NCBI GenBank assembly: GCA_015067995.1
Contig: SVLJ01000016.1
Location: 1-64,000 of the forward strand
DNA: 64,000 nt
Source of the DNA: Oscillospiraceae bacterium
GTDB lineage: Bacteria; Bacillota; Clostridia; Oscillospirales; Oscillospiraceae
Direction: 5' to 3'
How positions within the stretch are numbered: position 1 is the first letter of the stretch; each line of letters starts with the position of its first letter. Positions 25,490-32,207 of the stretch are shown here, in pieces. The notes under the pieces were generated by a model. It had not been told where the DNA came from, did not search any database, and was given only the letters and a program-made list of their open reading frames with translations. The position numbers were made by a program, and so were the translations under genes.

Positions 25490-25784
25490 GTTGTATACCT
25501 CCTGCGTCAGAATTTAGAATGTCGAGGCATTTGTTCAAAAAGGATCTGGCGCGGTCTTTTTCCATCACCACAACGCCAGCGTAGCAGATGGGTTTTGCGA
25601 TGAAAGCATTCCACGCTCTGCGGAAGCGTCCGAGCAAGCCCTGATATTGACGGTTTCCGATGTAGCTGTCCATAATAGAAAACTCCAGAAGTTCGTCATC
25701 CTTTGCCCAAATGGTTCGCTCGAAGGAGAGCAACTCGGCATGATCGTCGCACTGGATTTCAGTTCTCATGGATGTTTCTCTCAC
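25428..25784 (-). CDS. Hypothetical protein, first gene of phosphoesterase run
   Basis: 118 residues starting with GTG at 25784, eight bases after AGGAGG; an ATG five codons later is less well placed. The conserved-looking centre is LLEFSIMDSYIG, then YQGLLGRFRRAWNAFIAKPICYAGV and the helix DRARSFLNKCLDILN. The tail is Glu/Gln-rich. The domain type is familiar from clostridial phage and ICE cargo but unnamed. It is divergent from the XRE regulator at 25984. Confidence 0.7.
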   Translation of the reverse strand: MRETSMRTEIQCDDHAELLSFERTIWAKDDELLEFSIMDSYIGNRQYQGLLGRFRRAWNAFIAKPICYAGVVVMEKDRARSFLNKCLDILNSDAGGIQHEANDPAEQPEQKESERISC

Positions 25785-25910
25785 GGTAAATTCCTCCTTT
25801 GCATTCTGCGGCGTTCAGTGGCCGCTGGTGGCCGCCGTATGCACTCCTTCTGATTCGTCTGAATTTCACCTTGCCAATTTTACATTTCCATTACAATGCA
25901 GGGATTGTGC

Positions 25911-25939
25911 TTGCTTTTTCCTTATGGATGATTTATTCT
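25911..25939 (+). promoter_or_regulatory. Probable promoter of the XRE regulator
   Basis: TTGCTT (25911-25916), 17 bases, TATTCT (25934-25939), 44 bases before the start codon. Confidence 0.55.
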
Positions 25940-25946
25940 TAGGTAC

Positions 25947-25959
25947 TCCCGTTTCGGGA
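25947..25959. promoter_or_regulatory. Candidate operator, dyad TCCCG-TTT-CGGGA
   Basis: A perfect 5-bp dyad lies between the -10 box and the ribosome site of the XRE gene, as expected for an autoregulated repressor. No second copy was seen near the divergent gene. Confidence 0.4.
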
Positions 25960-25983
25960 AATACTCATTAGGAGGCGTTTGTC

Positions 25984-26334
25984 ATGATGAACAAGCCTTT
26001 CCGGGTCATCGATCCCGTTGCTACCGGCGCGAACATTGTTCGGCTGCGGAAGGAACGCGGGCTGACTGTCCGGGATCTGCAATCCTATTTTGGCTTTGAA
26101 GAACCGCAAGCCATCTACAAGTGGCAGCGTGGTCAGAGCCTCCCTACCGTTGACAACCTGTACGCTCTCGGAGCCTTGCTGGATGTGCCCATGGATGATA
26201 TCCTGGTGCAGTCAAGGCCAAAATTAAATATCATCCGTTGTGAGCAGCAGGCTAAAGCAGCCTGCTGCTCACAGCATTTCTGGATGTGTTTCAATCAGCT
26301 ATCGGAGATACGGCAGAAGTCCAAGATTGCTTAA
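25984..26334 (+). CDS. XRE-family HTH regulator
   Basis: 116 residues; ATG at 25984 eight bases after AGGAGG. The HTH spans about residues 14-75 (GANIVRLRKERGLTVRDLQS, then QAIYKWQRGQSLPTVDNLYAL). The region is closely similar to the regulator at 29139-29465: both keep 'QAIY-W-RG-SLPTVDNL-AL'. After residue 77 the sequence loses family character and is crossed by a perfect hairpin (26239-26273), so the original protein may have ended earlier. It is divergent from the phosphoesterase run and a likely regulator of it. Confidence 0.82.
   Translation: MMNKPFRVIDPVATGANIVRLRKERGLTVRDLQSYFGFEEPQAIYKWQRGQSLPTVDNLYALGALLDVPMDDILVQSRPKLNIIRCEQQAKAACCSQHFWMCFNQLSEIRQKSKIA
26239..26273 (+). terminator. 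Perfect 15-bp hairpin inside the XRE reading frame
   Basis: Arms TGTGAGCAGCAGGCT and its exact complement, loop AAAGC. There is no following U-run. It sits where the conserved HTH part has ended, so it may be a former 3' hairpin captured into the frame. Confidence 0.5.
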
Positions 26335-26458
26335 ACCATTTAGCGCATCCTTTAGAAGCGCGCTGAGGGCAAGTCTTACCATGTCTAATATGGCCTCCGC
26401 CAACAAATTCCTCCGCAACTACTACGCTTCCTTGAAAGCTTCTTTGATCTTAAATTTT

Positions 26459-26503
26459 ATGATAAGGGACAATTCGTCCGTTGTCATTGAACTGCTAGTT
26501 TAA
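26459..26503 (+). repeat. 45-base repeat, copy 1 (gene-end remnant)
   Basis: It begins ATGATAAG and ends CTAGTTTAA. Read in frame it gives MIRDNSSVVIELLV-stop. Copy 2 at 26642-26686 gives MIKNCLPIVIELLV-stop. The last eight codons are kept by mainly silent changes, as if derived from the end of a protein family. Confidence 0.55.
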
Positions 26504-26536
26504 AAAGGAGCAACCAGAACAAGAAAATGACAGAAA

Positions 26537-26605
26537 TCAACGAAAAGGCCGCCTAACCCTCGACCAAAGGCACGGGAATGCGGCGGGCATCTTATTCAAA
26601 TTCAT
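26537..26605 (-). CDS. 22-residue peptide frame, doubtful
   Basis: ATG at 26605 nine bases after AAAGGAG, stop at 26537; the peptide is Arg/Pro-rich (MNLNKMPAAFPC, ending RVRRPFR). The strong ribosome site is the only support. It could equally be the relic start of a deleted mobile-element gene. Confidence 0.3.
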   Translation of the reverse strand: MNLNKMPAAFPCLWSRVRRPFR

Positions 26606-26641
26606 AGGCGGTCGCTCCTTTGCTCGTTGCACGTTCCTTCT

Positions 26642-26686
26642 ATGATAAAGAACTGTTTGCCCATTGTCATTGAACTGCTGGTTTAA
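26642..26686 (+). repeat. 45-base repeat, copy 2 (gene-end remnant)
   Basis: Same length and frame as 26459-26503, with several substitutions that mostly leave the encoded VIELLV ending unchanged. Confidence 0.55.
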
Positions 26687-26703
26687 TCTCCGGATGCAAA
26701 AAT

Positions 26704-26727
26704 AGAGACACTCGAGCGAGTGCCTCT
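26704..26727 (-). terminator. Terminator of the DUF6788-type ATPase gene
   Basis: Stem AGAGGCACT / AGTGTCTCT (one G-U pair) followed on the minus strand by ATTTTTG, 19 bases past the stop. Confidence 0.75.
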
Positions 26728-26745
26728 ATCGTCAAGTTGTTCAGT

Positions 26746-28569
26746 TTATTGAGTAAGTTCCACATTCGGCAACGCCTTTAGGAACTGCTCCGCATTGCGG
26801 TAGGCAATACCTTCATCTGTAATAAGGTCGTCACCGAGGTACAGAACATATCTGCCCACCAATTTGCCAAAGCGAGGTGTTGTCACGGCAAGCATCTCCT
26901 CATCTCGAAGGTGCTGTGCCTGTTCATAGACACATTCTCTGCTGTGCTTAATCTCGTAGACCGCGCAGGTGTTGGTTTTCGTATCTCTGATGACCATATC
27001 GTATTCTTTATTGCCATTTTTTAGTTTGAAGACGCGGTAGTCTTTCCCCAAAGCCTTGGCCGTTTCCAGCAGGACGATCTCTTCCAGCAATCTGCCTCTG
27101 ACCTCTTCCAAGATACGTTCGGCAATATATTCTTTTTCATTGTCATTGAGCAATCGGTACACAAGGTCTTTCGTGAGGGAGTACACAAGCGCTTGCGCCT
27201 GGCAGTATCGCATGCCGGGTTGAGCAAACAGGACATGTTCTTCCTGTTCCACACCCACTTCACCATGCTCGAGGGGGCAATCCACAATCAAGTCCAGTTC
27301 CTTCAGAAACTTCTTGATCAGAATAATATGAGATTGTGTGATTTCAAGCGTTCGCTGCTCCTTGTCGCAGATATCCAGCTTATCCATAAGTTCCTGCCGG
27401 ACAGCAGCACGATCTATGTGGTCCAGAACATCTGTCCGTCGTGCTGGATCTCTCTCCTGCCGAAGATTTCTTGCAGTCAGGCCAAGATCGTGAGACTTGA
27501 ATCTCTGATCCACTATATTCCTTACAAAGCGGTGGTTCATGTCCTCAATAATGCGATTGATTGCATTGGTCAGCTCGCCAGCTTCGTACAGGCTGTACAA
27601 GTGACCGAACTGGTGACCGTCTTTATAGCAGGCCAGCGAATGTTGGATGTTCTTACAGATCGCGGTGTCGATGTATCTTCGGGTCGATTCGTCATCACGA
27701 AAGGATGCATCTTCGGCCATCAGATCCTCGTCATCAAAGTCTATCTCGCCCATGCGGAGCGTACCTCCGTAGCGGATGTACTCATCAATGCTGTCGATGC
27801 CAAGCAATCTGCTGTACTCACGATAGGGAATGTATGTGGTGTGAACCATGCGAACACGGTCGTACAGCTCATTGCCTTCTGCGAACCAGAAACCAAGTGA
27901 GTCGGTTCCGGACAGCACGATCTTCATGCCCATTGCCACGAAGATGTCCGAGAATAATGCAGCGGAGTCTATGAAGTCCTCCAGCAGAGTAACCTCATCC
28001 ATAAACACATACTTGAAACCGGCTTTCCGCAGTTTCTTTAGATCACGATTGATGGCCGCCATGGTATCAGAGGTCGTAAACTTGATATACGCTGCCTTGG
28101 CGAAATCCTCGGCTTTCATGTCTGCAATTGTCTGAAACAACATGGTTGTTTTGCCGGTGCGCCGCAGACCATAGACCGCACACACGCGGGTTCTATCCAA
28201 GCCGTAAATGTACTTCTCAATCTGCGGAAACGGATTACGCCGCTTCAGGTGTTTGGCAGGCTCCACCATATCACGGAGGTCTTCGCCGTAAACCACATTC
28301 GTTTCGTAGAGGGGTTCTTCCGTGATTTCTTCGGGATAGAGCTTACGCAGCTCCTTCAGCTTTTCTTCCAGCGCTTTCCGCTCTTCGATTTGCTCACGAA
28401 CACGCTCTACATCTGCCGCACTGATGTACTTGCTTTTCAGCTTACCGCCTTCTCGCCACTGCCGGTAGTAGTTCGTTTTCCCCCTGATATTCTTTTGGGA
28501 GATATAGCCATTCGGGAGTTCAGCGATCCGTTCCCGGATGCGTTTAATCAGTTCATAGCCATCGGTCAT
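26746..28569 (-). CDS. ATPase with N-terminal DUF6788-like region
   Basis: 607 residues. Residues 1-75 (LPNGYISQKNIRGKTNYYRQ, then WREGGKLKSKYI) resemble the DUF6788 DNA-binding-like stretch found in clostridial genes. The core is a P-loop ATPase with Walker A GLRRTGKTT near 136 and Walker B YVFMDEV near 187. Residues 430-600 end in a nuclease-like pattern (KEYDMVIRDTKTNTCAVYEIKHS: D .. E-I-K), as in DUF4143/AAA_14 relatives. The start at 28569 has only a weak ribosome site. It is another ATPase-nuclease-like gene in the island, alongside those at 19161 and 34479. Confidence 0.8.
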   Translation of the reverse strand: MTDGYELIKRIRERIAELPNGYISQKNIRGKTNYYRQWREGGKLKSKYISAADVERVREQIEERKALEEKLKELRKLYPEEITEEPLYETNVVYGEDLRDMVEPAKHLKRRNPFPQIEKYIYGLDRTRVCAVYGLRRTGKTTMLFQTIADMKAEDFAKAAYIKFTTSDTMAAINRDLKKLRKAGFKYVFMDEVTLLEDFIDSAALFSDIFVAMGMKIVLSGTDSLGFWFAEGNELYDRVRMVHTTYIPYREYSRLLGIDSIDEYIRYGGTLRMGEIDFDDEDLMAEDASFRDDESTRRYIDTAICKNIQHSLACYKDGHQFGHLYSLYEAGELTNAINRIIEDMNHRFVRNIVDQRFKSHDLGLTARNLRQERDPARRTDVLDHIDRAAVRQELMDKLDICDKEQRTLEITQSHIILIKKFLKELDLIVDCPLEHGEVGVEQEEHVLFAQPGMRYCQAQALVYSLTKDLVYRLLNDNEKEYIAERILEEVRGRLLEEIVLLETAKALGKDYRVFKLKNGNKEYDMVIRDTKTNTCAVYEIKHSRECVYEQAQHLRDEEMLAVTTPRFGKLVGRYVLYLGDDLITDEGIAYRNAEQFLKALPNVELTQ

Positions 28570-29088
28570 ACGGAATCACCAACCTTTCTTGCCATCATTA
28601 TACTCCCAAGCAACCTACAAATCAAGAGGTCATTCGAGGTTGCCGCAGGTTACAGGCAAGGACGATCAAACCAGTCCCATGCTCTATATCATAAACGGGT
28701 CATTTCGCAAATATACCGACTCTGCGATTGAGCGCGAAATGAGCGTAGACAAATAATCGCCGGAAGATACTCATGGATAGTGGTGTACGTACAAGCGTGA
28801 TAGATGGTTACGCAAATGTGCGAGGCACCGGGACCGGAATAAAGCAATCTTCCGACTGAGTATATCGGCTTACTGACGTATAGCTATTAACCTGTGCCAA
28901 GCAGCCCTCGAAACAAGAAATCTGGTCGAAGGAGTTGTGCTGGAGGAATACAAGAGGGCGAAGCGACAAAGGGTATACCTCCCAACGCTGGTAACAAGAG
29001 GAAGAAGATTGATTTAAGAAGATATTGGGCAAACCTGAGGCGAGAGTGACCGCTGAATGAACGAAATTGGTAGCGAATCCATCTAAGC
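28570..29088. other. Gene-poor stretch with degraded coding fragments
   Basis: Short open pieces on the plus strand (around 28690-28757, and Arg/Lys-rich bits at 28930-29060) are broken by stops in every frame. They look like worn-out transposase- or integrase-type remnants, but none can be identified. Confidence 0.45.
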
Positions 29089-29132
29089 GCCCAGATGGCG
29101 GAGACGAGATATCTCATCTCCGCCGTCTGGGC
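29089..29132. repeat. 44-base near-perfect palindrome
   Basis: GCCCAGA(T/C)GGCGGAGA(C/T)GAGAT followed directly by its complement, with almost no loop. It lies 7 bases past the stop of the XRE gene at 29139. There is no U-run on the minus strand and AGTATTTT on the plus strand. Confidence 0.6.
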
Positions 29133-29138
29133 AGTATT

Positions 29139-29465
29139 TTATGCCGTCATCAGAAACAGCAGCTTTTTGGTTATATGCGCCGCGCGCTTCGGCAGATGAT
29201 CCATTCGGTTTTTCTCTCCGAGAGAATCATCCGTGAGAACAAGAATGTCATTCATGGAAATCTCGAACAGGCAACTCAGCGCACACAGGTTGTCTACCGT
29301 CGGCAGACTGACCCCTCTTTCCCATTGATAGATCGCCTGTACACTGGACAATCTGAGAAAGCTTTGCACTTCCATCACCGTGAGATTGCGGTCTTCACGA
29401 AGCCGCCTGATGTTCTCGCCTGTCCTGATAATATCAATGATCGGATACGGCATACCAATCTCCAT
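29139..29465 (-). CDS. XRE-family HTH regulator next to integrase
   Basis: 108 residues. The start is the ATG at 29465 after GGGAGGGGAGACC. The HTH occupies about residues 14-75 (GENIRRLREDRNLTVMEVQS, then QAIYQWERGVSLPTVDNLCAL). It is paralogous to the regulator at 25984-26334. It lies 44 bases downstream of the integrase gene on the same strand and could control excision or integration, as small HTH partners of integrases often do. Confidence 0.82.
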   Translation of the reverse strand: MEIGMPYPIIDIIRTGENIRRLREDRNLTVMEVQSFLRLSSVQAIYQWERGVSLPTVDNLCALSCLFEISMNDILVLTDDSLGEKNRMDHLPKRAAHITKKLLFLMTA

Positions 29466-29509
29466 GGTCTCCCCTCCCTGCACAATGATGCATGATTTCT
29501 CGCAGCCAT

Positions 29510-30619
29510 TCAGCTGACATGCTTCCGGCGGCGGCAGTCGCGTGCAGGGGCAGCGGCCACGGAAGCAGAGCCAAAACCAGTCCCGGCGCCAACGGGGATC
29601 CGGCGGCTCTGCCCCGCATAGGTGTGGCCAACAGGCCCGATGGCCGCCATAGCCTTCCGCATCGCTTCTTCCCGGGGATGCACATAGTAGTGCGTGGTGG
29701 TCGTGACATCCGCGTGGCCCAGAAGCCCGGAAACCGTGGCGATATCCACGCCATTTTCCACCGCCCGGGTCGCAAAGGTGTGACGCAGAGCATGATACTT
29801 GACATGAGGAAGACCGAGTCCTTCCAAAACATCTCCGAAATAGTGGCTCAGGTTATCCGGATCCATACATCCACCCCTGGAGTTAAAGATGATAAAGTCC
29901 TCTCCCGTCGGCTGCCTGCCGAACAGTTCCACGAAGCGCTCATACTGGAAGATCATCAGATCCTGCAGCACTTCCGGAAAAAACAGGTCCCGTTCAGACG
30001 ATTCCGTCTTTGCCGACGAAAACACCAGCTTCGTGCGCTGTCCGTACCGAGCCTCCGGATCATCCTGAGAAATTCGGCGCACCGTTTCGGCAATGTGGAG
30101 GCAGCCGCGTTCGAAATCATAGTGTTTCCACCGCGCTGCGCAGACCTCACCCAGACGCATGCCGGAGTAAAGCCCCATGGTAATGCCGGAGTTCATCAGG
30201 GACAGATCCCGAAACAGGAATTCCTCCAGGATCTTCTGGTTCTGGTCGCTCATAACATCGACCTTCTTGGTGGTGCAGCGCTTGTAGACGGTAGCCGGCA
30301 CAGGGTTCGCCGGCATAAAGCCGTCCGCTACCGCCCGCTTGCAGCAGACATCCAGCACCACGCGCATATTCTTAATGCTCTTGGCGCTGAGAGGGCCGCC
30401 GTCGCGGAGATTTCCGTGCGCAGCCTTCTCGTTCAGAAATGCCTGTACAACGGGCGTGGTCAGCTTGTCCAATCGATACTCGCCCAGAACAGGCAGAATA
30501 TGCTTGTAAAGATTGTCATGATAATGCTCATAGCCGCTGGGTTTGGCCACATGGCGAACATAGGTGGCCAACCAGAAAGCAGCCCAGTCATTGAGAGTAG
30601 GATTCATTGCCAGTGCCAT
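29510..30619 (-). CDS. Tyrosine site-specific recombinase (integrase)
   Basis: 369 residues, phage/ICE integrase family. The start is the ATG at 30619, six bases after AGGAGG. There is an N-terminal SAM-like core-binding domain (about 8-110), then the catalytic domain with all active-site residues visible: Arg155 (GMRLGE), Lys204 region, His276 and Arg279 in HALRHTF, His302 in LLGHADV, and Tyr311 in THYYVH. It looks functional. A hairpin at 30645-30678 precedes it. The upstream genes on the strand are the GHKL/nuclease-like module, so that module may travel with this integrase. Confidence 0.93.
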   Translation of the reverse strand: MALAMNPTLNDWAAFWLATYVRHVAKPSGYEHYHDNLYKHILPVLGEYRLDKLTTPVVQAFLNEKAAHGNLRDGGPLSAKSIKNMRVVLDVCCKRAVADGFMPANPVPATVYKRCTTKKVDVMSDQNQKILEEFLFRDLSLMNSGITMGLYSGMRLGEVCAARWKHYDFERGCLHIAETVRRISQDDPEARYGQRTKLVFSSAKTESSERDLFFPEVLQDLMIFQYERFVELFGRQPTGEDFIIFNSRGGCMDPDNLSHYFGDVLEGLGLPHVKYHALRHTFATRAVENGVDIATVSGLLGHADVTTTTHYYVHPREEAMRKAMAAIGPVGHTYAGQSRRIPVGAGTGFGSASVAAAPARDCRRRKHVS

Positions 30620-30800
30620 ATAAAACCTCCTTCTGTTTTAAGGGAGCCCGGTTGTCCCCGACAGGGAGCAACCAGGCTTGTGTGTCAGACCCGCAGTTCT
30701 CCGGATACATGTTCTTAACTCACCGCAGGGGTTGCACATTCTTTTTCACTGCCGACCCAGTCAATTATCGAAATGGCCCGATAACGGCACGACAGGATCG

Positions 30801-31367
30801 TCAAAGCAGTGTTTCCTCCGCGTCCTTGGGCGAAGATGCTGATGCGCCGCCGGCTTCGATACCCAAATTGAGGACATCTTCCTGCAGAAGCTCGCGGTAT
30901 TCTTCCATCTCCTCCAGCCAATTGGCTTTATGCCTGGGATCGGCCTGCTGCTCTGCCAGAAACTGATTTTCCCGGCAGAACTCACACATCTTTTCCACAG
31001 CTTCTCTCGCAGTGCCTCCTGCCAAAAGCACCCTGCGCCCCGTATCCATAGCACGGGAGTACTTGTCAAATGCCTTGGTCATGCCGTTTTGACAGCCGGG
31101 GTTGATGTTCCAGATTCGGACCTCGCGGCCGTCAGGCAGCTGCGCCGTCCATTCGTCCGGTTCTTCTTTCAGGCCGTAGTACAACAGTCCCACCCCGGCA
31201 CTATCCCACGGAAAGGTCGGATCGTAGTATTCACACTTCGGTTCCTTGCCGTATTCCAGATATGCCTGCAGCTGTTCGGCGTAGTCTTCAGGCAGACTGG
31301 TCTTCACGTGGATGATCACATGGTCTCCCAGAGAGCTCCGGATCGTACTCAGTGCGATGCGCATCAT
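30801..31367 (-). CDS. Protein with repeated N-terminal domain of the GHKL module
   Basis: 188 residues. The start is the first of two ATG codons at 31367, one base after the stop of the preceding gene. Residues about 14-110 match the N-terminal domain of the protein at 31369-32187: both have 'PEDYA..-QAYL--GK-P', 'YDP-F-WDSA', 'KEEPD-WT---PDGREV--N-N-GCQN'. The remainder is helical and lacks the nuclease-like C-terminal domain of the neighbour. Not a known family. It is the third gene of the divergent operon led by the GHKL ATPase. Confidence 0.75.
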   Translation of the reverse strand: MMRIALSTIRSSLGDHVIIHVKTSLPEDYAEQLQAYLEYGKEPKCEYYDPTFPWDSAGVGLLYYGLKEEPDEWTAQLPDGREVRIWNINPGCQNGMTKAFDKYSRAMDTGRRVLLAGGTAREAVEKMCEFCRENQFLAEQQADPRHKANWLEEMEEYRELLQEDVLNLGIEAGGASASSPKDAEETLL

Positions 31368-31368
31368 C

Positions 31369-32187
31369 TCAGATATCCACTCCTTCCTCGGTCCACGTGG
31401 CCGCCCGGAAATTGTAGGGGCAGCCATCAGGGCCGGTCAGCTGATTCAGGACCCAGATCAGCTTGAGCACTTCGGCGGGATGGTTCCGGGCGATCAGGAT
31501 GCCTTCCTCCACACAGACGCCATCGCGGACACAGTTGTCCCAGCACATGCGCAGTTCATGCGCTTTGCGATAAGAGCTGCTCTCCGCCTCGCACTTGTAC
31601 AGGGCCACCTTCTCCCCACGGGCCACAAACAGATCCGCCGGTGCCTGAATACCGTTGGCACACAATACCGCGCGATCCTCCTCCACGCAGGTCACGCCCT
31701 CTTCGACAGCCTTGATCTCCGCCAGCTTTCCGCGCAGCAGCGCCTCCTTGCTCGCAGCAGGAATCTCTTCCAGCTCACCGGCCTCAGCTGCCAGCTGCAC
31801 TTCGCTGTATTCCCACATCATTTTTACCACTTCACTGAAAGGCACATCGTTCAGCAATGCGGTTACGATGATGTCCTTGCCGCGGAAATAGTTAGCATAC
31901 ACCTTGGCTGCCTGATTCTGGCAGCCAAGGTTGAGATTATAGACATGGACCTCGCGACCGTCGGGGATGGAAAAGGTCCATGTATCGGGCTCCTCTTTTG
32001 CGCCCACATAGAACACCACCAGATCGGCGCTGTCCCAGTGAAAATCCGGGTCATAGTGAGGCGCATCCGGGGCCTTCCCGGCATTCAAATACGCCTGCCA
32101 CCACGTGGCATAATCCTCGGGCATGTTGCCTTTGACGACAGAGAGCACATGATCTCCCTGTTCGTCTCGGATCTTATGAATTCCCAT
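31369..32187 (-). CDS. Two-domain protein with inactive-looking PD-(D/E)XK domain
   Basis: 272 residues, ATG at 32187 after GGGAGGT. Residues 1-105 are shared with the next gene (30801-31367). Residues about 148-272 are homologous to the C-terminal domain of the GHKL protein at 32208-33677 ('PADLFV-RGEKV-LY', 'NHPAEV-KLI--LNQLTGPDG--YNFR'). In the partner this domain carries an E-C-K motif; here it reads K198-C-E200, so the catalytic triad is broken although Asp185 remains. This suggests a structural or DNA-binding role. The protein thus bridges the two other members of the module. Confidence 0.78.
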   Translation of the reverse strand: MGIHKIRDEQGDHVLSVVKGNMPEDYATWWQAYLNAGKAPDAPHYDPDFHWDSADLVVFYVGAKEEPDTWTFSIPDGREVHVYNLNLGCQNQAAKVYANYFRGKDIIVTALLNDVPFSEVVKMMWEYSEVQLAAEAGELEEIPAASKEALLRGKLAEIKAVEEGVTCVEEDRAVLCANGIQAPADLFVARGEKVALYKCEAESSSYRKAHELRMCWDNCVRDGVCVEEGILIARNHPAEVLKLIWVLNQLTGPDGCPYNFRAATWTEEGVDI

Positions 32188-32207
32188 ATCGCTTTACCTC
32201 CCTCGGC

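Larger units (their letters stand above)
26335..26745. other. Mosaic intergenic stretch with remnants
   Basis: It holds two 45-base repeats (26459-26503, 26642-26686), a 22-codon minus-strand frame (26537-26605), an inverted pair AAAGGAGC-ACC / GGTCGCTCCTTT near 26506 and 26612, and the terminator at 26704-26727. It reads as fused pieces of former mobile elements. Confidence 0.5.

Noticed and set aside
26459-26686. CRISPR-like repeat interpretation of the two 45-base units
   Set aside because: There are only two copies, diverged and 183 bases apart, with no spacer periodicity and no cas genes in the window.
28570-29088. Short frames that might be a transposase
   Set aside because: All are interrupted within about 70 codons and no signature residues can be aligned, so only a degraded region is reported.
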